Notes: generated by a model from the letters alone, not told the origin. 64,000 nt of DNA from CAZJWC01 sp964550125 (GCA_964550125.1 CAZJWC010000002.1:1-64000); one strand, 5' to 3'; shown: positions 16,086 through 25,441, counted from the stretch's first letter. A program made the numbers and translations.

Positions 16086-17042
16086 ATGAAATCGAATAGA
16101 GGTTTAGGAAGGGGACTATCAGCATTATTCACTGATACTGAAGAAAGTTATCAAAATGCTACTCACCCTTTCAATAATGTGGATAAATTGAGTGAGGATG
16201 AGCAAAAAAACGTTGCTGAATTAAAAATAGACTCCGTTATTGCAAACCCTAACCAACCTAGAAAGGTTTTTGACGAGATGGCTTTACAAGAACTTTGCGA
16301 CTCAATCAAGAAGCACGGAGTAATTACTCCTATTGTCGTAAATAAAGCAGTAAACGGCAAGTACATGATTATTGCAGGCGAACGAAGATATAGGGCGTCA
16401 AAAATGGCTGGACTTTCAACTATTCCTGCAGTAGTTAGAGAATACAGCGACAGAGAGGTGAAGGAAATCTCTTTGATTGAAAACTTGCAAAGAGAGGACT
16501 TAAATCCTATTGAAGCAGCAACTGCAATGAAGCAACTTATGGACGAGTATCATTTAACACAAGAGGAACTTGCCTCTTGCGTTGGTAAGTCCCGTCCTGC
16601 TGTAACAAACACAATGCGTCTTTTAACATTGTGTGAAGAAGTAATTTCAATGATTGCAGACGGAAAAATTTCTGCAGGACACGCAAGGGCTTTAATCACT
16701 TTAGAGCCTGCTGACCAAATCAAAATCGCAAACGAAATAGTGAGTGATGACCTTTCAGTTAGAGATGTTGAGAGAAGGGTAAAAACTCTATTTACTCCTG
16801 CCGAGGTTATTGAGAAAAAAAAGTTTGAAAAAAATCAGCAAATTACAGTTGAATTGAACGACTTTGTTGATAAGATGCGTCAAATTTTTAAAACAAAAGT
16901 TTCTTTAGTTGGTACGGACAAAAAGGGAAGAATTTATATTGATTACTATACTAAAGATGATTTAATGAGAATTGGCGACATTGTTGAAAGAGCGTCAAAG
17001 TCAAACTATGATTTTATTGAAAAAGATGATGATGAGTTTTAA
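16086..17042 (+). CDS. parB: chromosome partitioning protein ParB/Spo0J
   Basis: A 318-residue ParB. The N-terminal RGLGRGLSALF (ParA-stimulating peptide) is followed by the CTPase fold with IIAGERRYRASKMAGL (about residues 98-113) and EISLIENLQREDLNPIE. The helix-turn-helix LTQEELASCVGKSRPAVTNTMRLL binds parS. The C-terminal dimerisation region is present. GGAGG lies 5 bases before the ATG at 16086. Three parS-like sites lie 3 kb upstream. Confidence 0.97.
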   Translation: MKSNRGLGRGLSALFTDTEESYQNATHPFNNVDKLSEDEQKNVAELKIDSVIANPNQPRKVFDEMALQELCDSIKKHGVITPIVVNKAVNGKYMIIAGERRYRASKMAGLSTIPAVVREYSDREVKEISLIENLQREDLNPIEAATAMKQLMDEYHLTQEELASCVGKSRPAVTNTMRLLTLCEEVISMIADGKISAGHARALITLEPADQIKIANEIVSDDLSVRDVERRVKTLFTPAEVIEKKKFEKNQQITVELNDFVDKMRQIFKTKVSLVGTDKKGRIYIDYYTKDDLMRIGDIVERASKSNYDFIEKDDDEF

Positions 17043-17049
17043 AAAAAAT

Positions 17050-18492
17050 ATGGAATTTAAAAAACTATGCAATGAAAACATTTTAGAATATAAAAAATAT
17101 TTTGAAAAACAATCATTTAAACTTGCCCCATTTTCAATGGGGTATAAGTTTATGTGGAGAAATTATGCAAATACGGAAGTTTGTGAATTTTGTAACTGCT
17201 TAATTTTTAAAGAAAAGTATGATGTGGTAACTTATTTTAGTTACCCTATTTCTCTTTTGGATAGTATAGAGGACGAGCGAAAAGTTCTTGATGAAATTGA
17301 AAAATACTGTCTTGATAATGAGTTGCAACTTCGTTTTAACTGCGTGCCCAAAATTAGACTTGCATTTATGCTTGAAAGATATGGTAGAAATGTTGAAATT
17401 TCTAGTGATAGATGCTGGGACGATTATATATATTTGCTAGACGATTTTGCCACCTATTCAGGTAAAAAATTTAACGGGCAACGAAACCATACAAATAAGT
17501 TTAAAAGCAACAATCCAAATTATCGCTTTGAAAAAATAACAAGGGAGAATTTAGATAGGGTTTTTCAGTTTTTTATAAGGTATGAAAGAACACTACAAGA
17601 AAAAACTTTTTTCAATGATGAGTTAGCAAAAATTGAATTTTCGTCAACAAAAGAATTGATGACAAAGTTTTTTGACTTTGACTTTGAGGGTGGACTTCTA
17701 ATTGTTGATGATGAAGTGGTTGCAGTAACTGTTGGTGAAGTGTGTGATGATGTGCTTTATGTTCATATTGAAAAGGCACTTATAGAATATCAAGGTGCAT
17801 ATCCTACAATAGCACAAGAATTTGCAAAAACTTTTGTTGGAAGCAATGTTAGATATATAAATAGAGAGGACGATTCTGGAGAAAAGGGTATGAGAAAATC
17901 AAAACTTCAATATAACCCTATTGAAAAAATCCAAAAGTATAATGTGTTCCCTAAAACGCTTCTTGAAAATGTGGATACTATTCCTCTTTTACGAGGGGAA
18001 AGAATAGTTTTACAAAAGTTGCGTGCTATGGACTACGAGTCTTATTTTAAACTTGCCACTGACGAAATGAGAAATAAACTTTGGGGATATGACTATAACA
18101 AGGATTATCAAAAGGTTTCAAATAAATATTCATTATACGACTATATGATAAGTACGGTTGATGTCGATTTTAAAAATAAGGTTCAAATTCCCTTTTTTAT
18201 ATATAATTCAACGGACGACTTTTTAGGCGAAGTAGACCTGCATAGTTTTGATTATAAGGGTAATGCAGAGATAGGTGTGCGTTTGTTTGAAAACTACGAG
18301 GGAAACGGTTATGCAAAAGAGGCTGTTAAACTTGTTATAGATTATGGACTTTTTAAACTTGGCTTAGAAAATGTAAAGGCTGACTGTTATAAAGAAAATG
18401 AAAAATCTAAAAAAATGCTTCTTTCATGTGGCTTTAAGCAATATAAGGAAGATGAAAATAAATACTATTTTTATATAAATGCTTCAATGTAA
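17050..18492 (+). CDS. DUF2156-type aminoacyltransferase fused to a GNAT acetyltransferase
   Basis: About 480 residues with two parts. Residues 1-300 match the DUF2156 fold (C-terminal GNAT-like domain of lysyl-phosphatidylglycerol synthases and relatives), with LAPFSMGYKFMWR and HTNKFKSNNPNYRFE. Residues about 310-480 are a separate RimJ/RimL-type GNAT domain starting at LRGERIVLQKLRAMDY and including the acetyl-CoA loop NYEGNGYAKEA. Substrates are unknown. The exact start is uncertain: ATG at 17050, or the overlapping ATG cluster at 17026 within the end of parB. No membrane segment, so unlike MprF it is probably cytosolic. Confidence 0.75.
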   Translation: MEFKKLCNENILEYKKYFEKQSFKLAPFSMGYKFMWRNYANTEVCEFCNCLIFKEKYDVVTYFSYPISLLDSIEDERKVLDEIEKYCLDNELQLRFNCVPKIRLAFMLERYGRNVEISSDRCWDDYIYLLDDFATYSGKKFNGQRNHTNKFKSNNPNYRFEKITRENLDRVFQFFIRYERTLQEKTFFNDELAKIEFSSTKELMTKFFDFDFEGGLLIVDDEVVAVTVGEVCDDVLYVHIEKALIEYQGAYPTIAQEFAKTFVGSNVRYINREDDSGEKGMRKSKLQYNPIEKIQKYNVFPKTLLENVDTIPLLRGERIVLQKLRAMDYESYFKLATDEMRNKLWGYDYNKDYQKVSNKYSLYDYMISTVDVDFKNKVQIPFFIYNSTDDFLGEVDLHSFDYKGNAEIGVRLFENYEGNGYAKEAVKLVIDYGLFKLGLENVKADCYKENEKSKKMLLSCGFKQYKEDENKYYFYINASM

Positions 18493-18557
18493 ATTTAAAT
18501 ATAGGTATTTACATTTCTCTATTATTTGTGATAAAATAGTTTTGAGGAGGAAGGAAA

Positions 18558-19097
18558 ATGGAAAATGAATATATTTTAAAAAATGGGAAAAAGATGGTCA
18601 TTAGGTCGCCAAAAATTGAGGACGCTCAAGGTTTGATTGATTTATGCGTTCAAGCAGACGAAGAAACTAAGTTTTTAGCGAGAGAGTCGGGTGAGTTTGA
18701 CTTTACTTTGGAAAAAGAGGAGGAGATAATTTCAGCAGTCGTTGCAGATGAAAATCGTGAGTGGTTTGTTGCTATTTGTGATGGAAAAATTATTGGTCAA
18801 GCAAGCGTTGAAAAGGTTCGCAATCTTTCAAGATATAACCACAGAGCAAGTTTTGGAGTTGTCGTGTTAAAGGAATATTGGGGTTTTGGAGTTGGAAGTA
18901 AACTTTTAAACGAGTGTATAATGTTGGCTATGAAAAATGGCTACGAACAACTTGAACTTGATGTTGTAGAAAAAAATGAAAGAGCAATAGGTATGTACAA
19001 AAAATTCGGTTTTAAAGAATATGGCGAAATACCTAACGCAATAAAATTTCAGGACGGAACATATAATAATGTAAAAATAATGGTTAAAAAGTTATAA
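18558..19097 (+). CDS. GNAT family N-acetyltransferase
   Basis: A 179-residue single-domain acetyltransferase. The acetyl-CoA binding loop is YWGFGVGSKLLNE (about residues 113-125), followed by LDVVEKNERAIGMYKKFGF, the classical motif A/B arrangement. The substrate is not evident. GAGGAGGAAGG gives a strong ribosome site. Own terminator; the fusion protein upstream is a more distant relative. Confidence 0.88.
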   Translation: MENEYILKNGKKMVIRSPKIEDAQGLIDLCVQADEETKFLARESGEFDFTLEKEEEIISAVVADENREWFVAICDGKIIGQASVEKVRNLSRYNHRASFGVVVLKEYWGFGVGSKLLNECIMLAMKNGYEQLELDVVEKNERAIGMYKKFGFKEYGEIPNAIKFQDGTYNNVKIMVKKL

Positions 19098-19128
19098 AAA
19101 AAGACTACCTATAAGGTAGTCTTTTTTT
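19096..19128 (+). terminator. bidirectional terminator
   Basis: AAAAAGACTACCT pairs with AGGTAGTCTTTTT. It lies between the convergent GNAT and DeoR genes, with A and T runs on both sides. Confidence 0.8.
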
Positions 19129-19130
19129 AG

Positions 19131-19889
19131 TTACATAACAACTTTGTTTTTTTCTTCAATAATTTTTTTCAATTCACTAGGGAAAGCCTCATCAGTTATA
19201 AGCACATCAATATCTTCAAGATGGGCAAAAGTGAAAGGCATAATTTTGCCTATCTTTGAACTGTCAAGCATCATATATATATGTTTTGCCTTTTTTAAGA
19301 TGACTTCAAGCAGTTCGGCTTCAAATTGAGAACCACAAGAAAAACCATTTTCAACAGTAAAGGCAGAGGCTGAAAGAATTGCCAGTTCAAAATTGCTGTT
19401 TTCAAAAACTGCTTTAGAGTTGGTTGAAGCTGTGCTTAAATTGTCCTTTAAAAGTTGACCACCTATAACGGTAACGTTAGGGTGTTTTTTTTGTGCAAGT
19501 TGAATTGCTACTGCCATACCGTTTGTAAAAATAGTACAAGGCATATCTTTTAATTCTTTTGCAAGGGACATTGAGGTTGTTCCACCGTCTATAAAGAAGC
19601 ATACCCCCTCATCAATAAGTCCAGCCGTTTTTTTTGCAATCTCTTGTTTTTCATCTAAATGATTTACGCTCTTTTTAGCGTAAGGTTCGCCCGATACTTT
19701 TTGAACCTCTTTAACTGACATCGCTCCACCACGGACACGGATAACTTTTCCCTCTTGTTCTAAAACGAGTAAATCTCTCCTCAAGGTCATTTGTGATACA
19801 TCAGGAAAATACTGTTCAAGTTCAACAAAACTCATTTTTCCCTGTATATCTATTACTCTCTCTAATTCTTTAATTCTGTTTCTTTTCAT
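19131..19889 (-). CDS. DeoR-family transcriptional regulator
   Basis: A 252-residue DeoR repressor. The N-terminal helix-turn-helix (residues about 1-57, SQMTLRRDLLVLEQEGKVIRVRGG) is followed by a sugar-phosphate-sensing isomerase-like domain (DGGTTSMSLAKEL, GGQLLKDNLSTAS, DSSKIGK). I start it at 19889 (MKRNRIKEL) rather than the longer frame, which begins with an unrelated hydrophobic stretch; AGGTG is the weak ribosome site. DeoR proteins usually control sugar-phosphate pathways, but no sugar gene lies next to it. Confidence 0.9.
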   Translation of the reverse strand: MKRNRIKELERVIDIQGKMSFVELEQYFPDVSQMTLRRDLLVLEQEGKVIRVRGGAMSVKEVQKVSGEPYAKKSVNHLDEKQEIAKKTAGLIDEGVCFFIDGGTTSMSLAKELKDMPCTIFTNGMAVAIQLAQKKHPNVTVIGGQLLKDNLSTASTNSKAVFENSNFELAILSASAFTVENGFSCGSQFEAELLEVILKKAKHIYMMLDSSKIGKIMPFTFAHLEDIDVLITDEAFPSELKKIIEEKNKVVM

Positions 19890-20109
19890 AACGCACCTAA
19901 AAATTGATATTATAAATTTGCTGTACAGAGAGGTCGCAAAAATTCTAGTTAGCGTATTGTTATTATAACAAATCAAATAATTTTTATCAATAGTTTTTTA
20001 AAATTTTTTCACAAAATTTGTTAAAAAATTTCAAGTTTTTTGTAAAAAGAATTTTATATTTGATAAGTTTGAGATAATTGTTAGGAATAAAAAGTTTTAT
20101 TAAAACTTC

Positions 20110-20390
20110 TTGACAAGAAATATAAATATTGATAAAATGAGTACATAAGTAAATATTCTTTTCAAAAAAGAGTAGTTTAATTATCTCTTTAAGAGAGAAA
20201 GGATCACCGACTGTAAGTCCTTTTAAGAGAGTTAAGCGAAAGTGCGTTTTGATTATAGACAGACTAATCCTCTGCGGTTTGCACCGTTATAGCAATAATG
20301 AGAAAAGTTTCTAACTTTAAAGTAGAGTGGAACAGCGAACAATGCGCCTTTACATTATTATATAATAATGTAGAGGTTTTTTTATACTCA
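20110..20390 (+). promoter_or_regulatory. T-box riboswitch (probably tRNA-Cys) with promoter
   Basis: The promoter is TTGACA (20110-20115), 17-base spacer, TAAAAT (20133-20138). The leader then shows a long stem I region, the T-box sequence AGAGTGGAACAGCGAAC (20324-20340) and a terminator stem, TTTACATTATTA with TAATAATGTAGAGG, followed by T7 (about 20348-20385). T-boxes sense uncharged tRNA by specifier codon and by the tRNA 3' end. UGC (Cys) triplets at 20272-20274 and 20280-20282 are candidate specifiers, agreeing with the genes controlled (cysE, cysS). The rest of the 500-base gap upstream is AT-rich with no gene. Confidence 0.85.
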
Positions 20391-20403
20391 AAAGGAGAAT
20401 AAT

Positions 20404-21066
20404 ATGTTTTTTAAAAGATTGCGACAAGATATAAATGCAGCAAAGCAAAATGACCCTGCTGCTAGAAATAAATTTGAAATTTGGCTTACCTATTCAGGAG
20501 TTAAGGCATTGTCTTGGCATAGGCTTGCAAACTTTTTTTATAAAATTAAATTTAAACTATTTGCAAGACAAATCAGTCAGTTTGCTAAATTTTTAACAGG
20601 AATCGAGATACACCCTGCAGCAAAAATTGAGGGTGGTGTATTTATTGATCACGGTATGGGCGTAGTTATAGGTGAAACGGCACAAATCGCAAGTGGCGTG
20701 GTTATCTATCAAGGAGTTACGCTAGGTGGTACAGGCAAGGAAAAGGGAAAACGCCACCCCACTATTGAAAAGAACGTTGTTATTAGTGCTGGTGCAAAAG
20801 TGCTTGGTGGATTTACCGTCGGTGAAGGTGCAAAAATTGGTGCAGGTGCAGTTGTGTTAAAAGAAGTTCCCCCTCACGCAACAGTTGTTGGCGTTCCGGG
20901 TAGAATAGTTAGGATTAGAGGACAAAAGGTTGATGAAAAGGGTAATGTAATTGACCTTACACAAGAAAAAGGGGACCCCATTGGCGAGGAACTATGCCAC
21001 TTAAGAGAGAGAGTTTTCAGTATGGAAGAAGCCATAAATAAACTTACTAATAATATAAAAGAATAA
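20404..21066 (+). CDS. cysE: serine O-acetyltransferase
   Basis: A 220-residue hexapeptide-repeat transferase that makes O-acetylserine from serine and acetyl-CoA, the first step of cysteine synthesis. It shows GIEIHPAAKIEGGVFIDHGMGVVIGET and the left-handed beta-helix repeats (VTLGGTGK..GKRHPTI), the full CysE signature, at a length typical of the short Gram-positive form. It is first gene behind the T-box, followed by cysS; cysK is 33 kb away. Confidence 0.95.
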   Translation: MFFKRLRQDINAAKQNDPAARNKFEIWLTYSGVKALSWHRLANFFYKIKFKLFARQISQFAKFLTGIEIHPAAKIEGGVFIDHGMGVVIGETAQIASGVVIYQGVTLGGTGKEKGKRHPTIEKNVVISAGAKVLGGFTVGEGAKIGAGAVVLKEVPPHATVVGVPGRIVRIRGQKVDEKGNVIDLTQEKGDPIGEELCHLRERVFSMEEAINKLTNNIKE

Positions 21067-21092
21067 TATATAGTGAAGATTAAGGAGATTTT

Positions 21093-22484
21093 ATGAAGAT
21101 TTATAATACGCTTACGAGAAGAAAGGAAGAATTTGTTCCATTAAATGACAAAAATGTAAATATGTATGCTTGTGGTATTACCGTTTCAGGTGAGGCTCAC
21201 ATAGGCCACGCATTTCAAGCGTTGATATACGATATAATTAGAAAATTTTTACAAAAGCAAGGCTACAAGGTTAAGTATGCCCGAAATTATACTGATGTAG
21301 ATGATAAAATTATAGCAAAGTCAAAGGAAACGGGTATCCCTGCCGATAAATACGCGCAAATGATGATTGAAAATATTGACTCTATTATGAAAGAGATGGA
21401 TATTGATGAGCCAAATGTTTGGTTAAAGGCTACTGAAAATATTCAAAACATCATTGATTTTATACAAGGTTTAATTGAAAAGGGACACGCCTATCCCACA
21501 CCCAAAGGAGATGTGTATTTTGCAGTTGAAACTTTTCCAGCATACGGTCAACTTTCAAATAGAAACTTGGAAGACGCTCTCAATGGCGTAAGAATTGACA
21601 ATGATGAGCAAAAAAACAACCCCTTGGACTTTGCACTTTGGAAGTCTGCAAAAGAGGGAGAGATTTTTTGGGAATCGCCTTGGGGAAAGGGTAGACCGGG
21701 CTGGCATATTGAGTGCTCTGCAATGAATAAAGTTGCTTTTGGCGACCAAATTGATATTCATGGTGGTGGCAGAGATTTGATTTTTCCTCACCATGAAAAC
21801 GAGATTGCTCAAAGCGAAGCATTGACAGGCAAAAGGTTTGTAAAGTACTGGACGCACAATGGCTTGATTAAAGTTAACGGACAAAAAATGTCAAAATCTT
21901 TAGGAAATAGCATACTGCTTGCAGACCTATTAAAAGAATACTCAAACGAGGCAATTAAGTTTGCTTTGTTGCAAACGAATTATAAAAACGATATCAATAT
22001 CGTTGATAACCTTTTTGCAACTTGTGAAAAGCAAATGTATGAGTTTTACAAGACTATTTTAGAGGTGGAAACTTCTTCATTAAAGTCAAACGAAAAGACT
22101 AAAAAGATTGATGATGATTTCAATGAGTGTATGAGTGATGATTTTAATACGGCACTTGCCCTTGCAAATCTTTTTGGCTACTTCAAGGAGATTAAGAATG
22201 AACTTAAAAATAATGATAAAAAGGCTGTTGAGGATGTAAATCAAATTAGAGAAACTTACTCTCTTTTAGGTTTGTTTAAAAAGAACGCAGGGGAGTTTGT
22301 AAAAAATTATGAAGAAAAACTTTCAGCCGATATACCTCAAAATGTTAAGGAGCTTGCTGAAAAGAGATGGATTGCAAAACAAGAAAAGGATTGGGCAACA
22401 GCAGATAGTTTAAGAAAAGAGTTGGACGAACTTGGGTTTGTAATTAAAGATGAAAAGAGTGGATATTTTATCAGCAAAAAATGA
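21093..22484 (+). CDS. cysS: cysteinyl-tRNA synthetase
   Basis: A 463-residue class I synthetase of standard length. MYACGIT holds the first zinc Cys (27), HIGH is at 36-39, the WHIECSAM zinc/active-site region at about 204-211, HHENEIAQ at 233-240 and KMSKS at 265-269. It charges tRNA-Cys with cysteine. It sits 26 bases after cysE under the same T-box, giving coupled control of cysteine supply and use. Its stop overlaps the start of the next gene by 4 bases. Confidence 0.97.
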   Translation: MKIYNTLTRRKEEFVPLNDKNVNMYACGITVSGEAHIGHAFQALIYDIIRKFLQKQGYKVKYARNYTDVDDKIIAKSKETGIPADKYAQMMIENIDSIMKEMDIDEPNVWLKATENIQNIIDFIQGLIEKGHAYPTPKGDVYFAVETFPAYGQLSNRNLEDALNGVRIDNDEQKNNPLDFALWKSAKEGEIFWESPWGKGRPGWHIECSAMNKVAFGDQIDIHGGGRDLIFPHHENEIAQSEALTGKRFVKYWTHNGLIKVNGQKMSKSLGNSILLADLLKEYSNEAIKFALLQTNYKNDINIVDNLFATCEKQMYEFYKTILEVETSSLKSNEKTKKIDDDFNECMSDDFNTALALANLFGYFKEIKNELKNNDKKAVEDVNQIRETYSLLGLFKKNAGEFVKNYEEKLSADIPQNVKELAEKRWIAKQEKDWATADSLRKELDELGFVIKDEKSGYFISKK

Positions 22485-23428
22485 TAAACTTACAATTTGA
22501 AAAGGGAAATGAGTTTTTGAAAAAATGTCCCCAAAGGATGAGTAGAGTAGATAAACAAAAGGCAAGAGATTTTATAGTAGACTATTCAAAATCTTTATGT
22601 TATAAGGCTACCTGCGAAGGAGTAAAAGAAAATCCAAAAAGAAAACGCACTACCAACGTGGTGGTTGGAAGTGTGGAAAAGGCTAAGTACTTGCTTACTG
22701 CCCACTACGATACTCCCCCTGGTATGACAAGGAGTTTTGTTCGTCATCAAATAATTTGGTCTATCATACTTTTTTTGCCGGCAATTATATGTATCGTTTT
22801 ATTATCTTGCTTGGTTGAAAATCCCCTGTGGTACAATTTAGGAGTTTTGGCATCTTATCTTTTTATTGTGGGCGTCCTGCTTTATATACTAGGTTTTTTA
22901 GGTAATTCAAACGAAAGCAATGTCAACGATAATTCAAGTGGCTGTATAACTTTGTTTAAGTTTATGGACAAGTTGCAAAATAGCAAGCATAAGGACGAGG
23001 TTGCTTTCGTGTTTTTTGATAATGAAGAAAAAGGACTTGTAGGTTCAAGACTATTTTTTAAAAAGTATAAGGGTATTATCAAAGATAAAAAGTTGATAAA
23101 TTTTGATTGCGTTGGCAATGGCGATACCTTTGTGATTTGTGGAAACAATAAAGAATTTAAAGAGGAACTTTTTAAAGATTTTAATAATGAAAATTTATCA
23201 ATCCATACCGTATTGCCAAAACTTTATCTTCTTATGAGTGATGAAGCGTCTTTTGTGAATATGCAAAGTGTAGGGATTATGGTAATGTTTGAAAAAAAAG
23301 GTAAAAGAAATAAGTATTATATTAAAGATATTCACTCAAGATTTGACGTGTATTTAAATGAAAAGTATCTTGATGAAATTGTAACAGTTTTGTTCAAAAA
23401 GTTTGAGCGTGAATTTGTTATTGCTTGA
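22481..23428 (+). CDS. membrane-anchored M28-family zinc peptidase
   Basis: A 315-residue protein with an M28 aminopeptidase-type fold. The expected zinc ligands are visible as AHYDTP (about residues 72-77), NVNDNSSG, the FDNEEKGLVGS pair of Glu residues, FDCVGNGD and a C-terminal DIHSRFD. Two hydrophobic helices (about 90-112 and 120-142) are inserted in the fold between the first ligands, so the peptidase is membrane-bound. It overlaps cysS by 4 bases and should be co-transcribed. The substrate is unknown; a role in recycling peptides for amino acids is possible. Confidence 0.78.
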   Translation: MINLQFEKGNEFLKKCPQRMSRVDKQKARDFIVDYSKSLCYKATCEGVKENPKRKRTTNVVVGSVEKAKYLLTAHYDTPPGMTRSFVRHQIIWSIILFLPAIICIVLLSCLVENPLWYNLGVLASYLFIVGVLLYILGFLGNSNESNVNDNSSGCITLFKFMDKLQNSKHKDEVAFVFFDNEEKGLVGSRLFFKKYKGIIKDKKLINFDCVGNGDTFVICGNNKEFKEELFKDFNNENLSIHTVLPKLYLLMSDEASFVNMQSVGIMVMFEKKGKRNKYYIKDIHSRFDVYLNEKYLDEIVTVLFKKFEREFVIA

Positions 23429-23497
23429 TATATATTTGACTTTTTACTCTTTTGTGGCTAAAATTATTAAAAAAGAAAATCTGTAAAGGATAAAATT

Positions 23498-25285
23498 ATG
23501 AAACAACTTGATAGTGTTAGTTTAAGAAATTTATATTTAAAGTTTTTTGAGTCAAAGGGACATAAGATTATTCCCTCGGCTTCATTGATACCCGAAAATG
23601 ACCCCACGGTTTTATTTACAACAGCAGGTATGCATCCCCTTGTGCCTTACTTGTTGGGTGAAAAACACCCTTCAGGAACAAGACTTACTGACGTTCAAAA
23701 GTGTGTTAGAACGGGTGATATTGACGAAGTTGGCGATTCTTCTCACTGTACTTTTTTTGAAATGCTTGGCAACTGGAGTTTAGGCGACTATTTTAAGGAG
23801 GAGATGATTCCTTGGAGTTTTGAGTTTTTGACTAGCGAGGAGTATTTGGGTATTCCTGTTGAAAACTTGGCAGTTTCAGTTTTTGAGGGAGATAGCGACT
23901 GTCCTAGAGATGAGGAGAGTGCAAATCTTTGGATTAAATGTGGAATAAAAAAAGAAAATGTTTTCTTCCTTCCCAAAAAGAATAACTGGTGGGGACCTGC
24001 AGGAACTACTGGGCCTTGTGGACCTGATACCGAAATGTTTATCATAAGAAAGGATAAGTGTTCAAATGACTGTTCGCCTGCTTGTGATTGTGGTAGATAC
24101 CTTGAAATTTGGAACGATGTATTTATGCAGTACTTTAAAAATGCTGAGGGCAAATACGAGCCTCTTTCTCAACGCAATGTAGATACAGGTATGGGACTTG
24201 AAAGAACTCTTTGCATTTTAAATGGTAAGACAAGTGTATACGATACGGATATTTTTGAAAAGGCTATTTTTAAAATAGAAGAATTGACAGGCAAAAAATA
24301 TGACGAGAGCGAGGAAATAACTAAGGCGTTTAGAATTGTTTTAGATCACTGCCGTACTGCAACTTTTATGCTTGGCGATGTAAAAGGTGTAACTCCTTCT
24401 AATACCGACCAAGGATATATTTTAAGAAGAATTATTCGCCGTGCCGTTAGATACGGAAGAAATCTTGAATTGCCCGAAGGCTCACTTTTTGCAATTTGCG
24501 ATACCTTCATTGAAAAGTATAAAGATGTATATGGCGAACTTTTAACTAATAGAAACAAGATTAAAGAGGAACTTGATAAGGAAGAAGCAAAATTTTCAAA
24601 GACGCTTAAAGGTGGCTTGAAGGAGTTTGAAAAGGCTGTTTCAAAATGTGAAAAGGGTATCATTGACGGTATAACTGCCTTCCATTTGTATGATACTTAC
24701 GGCTTCCCCTTTGAAATCACTTTAGAACTTGCAAGGGAAAAGAATATCACGGTTGATAAAGAGGGCTATGAAAAGGCTTTTACTGAACATCAAAAAAAGA
24801 GTCAAGCAGGTAGTGAACAAAGATTTGCTTGTGGACTTGCCGACAATCAAGAGGCAACCACTAATTTGCACACTGCTACTCACCTTTTACAAGCAGCATT
24901 AAGACAAATTTGTTCGCCTGATATTTGCCAAAAAGGCTCTAATATTACTGCTGAGCGTTTGCGTTTTGACTTTAATTTCCCTAGGCCTATGACTAAAGAG
25001 GAAATTCAAGCCGTTGAGGATTTAGTAAACCAAAAGATTGAAGAAAAAATCCCCGTTGTTATGCAAGAGATGAATTATGATGATGCTAAAAACTCAGGCA
25101 TCACAGGTCTTTTTGAAAGCAAGTACGGTGAAATTGTTAAAACTTATTCAGTTGGTGAGTTCTCTCGTGAAATGTGTGGAGGGCCTCACGCAAAAAATAC
25201 AGGTGATTTAGGACACTTTAAAATTGTCAAGGAACAGTCCTCATCTTCAGGAGTAAGAAGAATAAAAGCAATACTTGAAAAGTAA
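23498..25285 (+). CDS. alaS: alanyl-tRNA synthetase, short form lacking C-Ala
   Basis: A 595-residue class II synthetase; bacterial AlaRS is usually about 850-880 residues. The catalytic domain is complete (ENDPTVLFTTAGMHPL, FFEMLGNWSLGDYFKEE, RNVDTGMGLERT). The editing-type domain keeps HTATH (458-462) and CGGPH (560-564, Pro where most have Thr). The protein stops about 30 residues later, before the C-Ala (DHHA1) domain. The stop is followed by a terminator and the 3' flank encodes no continuation, so this is a natural short form. Short AlaRS of this type is known to me mainly from reduced bacteria such as Patescibacteria. It may work as a monomer. Confidence 0.93.
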   Translation: MKQLDSVSLRNLYLKFFESKGHKIIPSASLIPENDPTVLFTTAGMHPLVPYLLGEKHPSGTRLTDVQKCVRTGDIDEVGDSSHCTFFEMLGNWSLGDYFKEEMIPWSFEFLTSEEYLGIPVENLAVSVFEGDSDCPRDEESANLWIKCGIKKENVFFLPKKNNWWGPAGTTGPCGPDTEMFIIRKDKCSNDCSPACDCGRYLEIWNDVFMQYFKNAEGKYEPLSQRNVDTGMGLERTLCILNGKTSVYDTDIFEKAIFKIEELTGKKYDESEEITKAFRIVLDHCRTATFMLGDVKGVTPSNTDQGYILRRIIRRAVRYGRNLELPEGSLFAICDTFIEKYKDVYGELLTNRNKIKEELDKEEAKFSKTLKGGLKEFEKAVSKCEKGIIDGITAFHLYDTYGFPFEITLELAREKNITVDKEGYEKAFTEHQKKSQAGSEQRFACGLADNQEATTNLHTATHLLQAALRQICSPDICQKGSNITAERLRFDFNFPRPMTKEEIQAVEDLVNQKIEEKIPVVMQEMNYDDAKNSGITGLFESKYGEIVKTYSVGEFSREMCGGPHAKNTGDLGHFKIVKEQSSSSGVRRIKAILEK

Positions 25286-25313
25286 AGGTGTATTCAATAT
25301 TATATATAATATA

Positions 25314-25343
25314 AAAGGCAAGGCTTTTAAGCCTTGCCTTATT
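25314..25343 (+). terminator. terminator after alaS
   Basis: AAGGCAAGGCTT pairs with AAGCCTTGCCTT, a strong stem but only a short T stretch after it. Confidence 0.65.
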
Positions 25344-25441
25344 AAATTAAACAGGAAATATTATAAAATACCTTTAAGATAGGAAAGTGAAAAATTTTAA
25401 AAAAAATTTAAAAAAAGTGGAAAATCCAAGAGTAAAACTGC

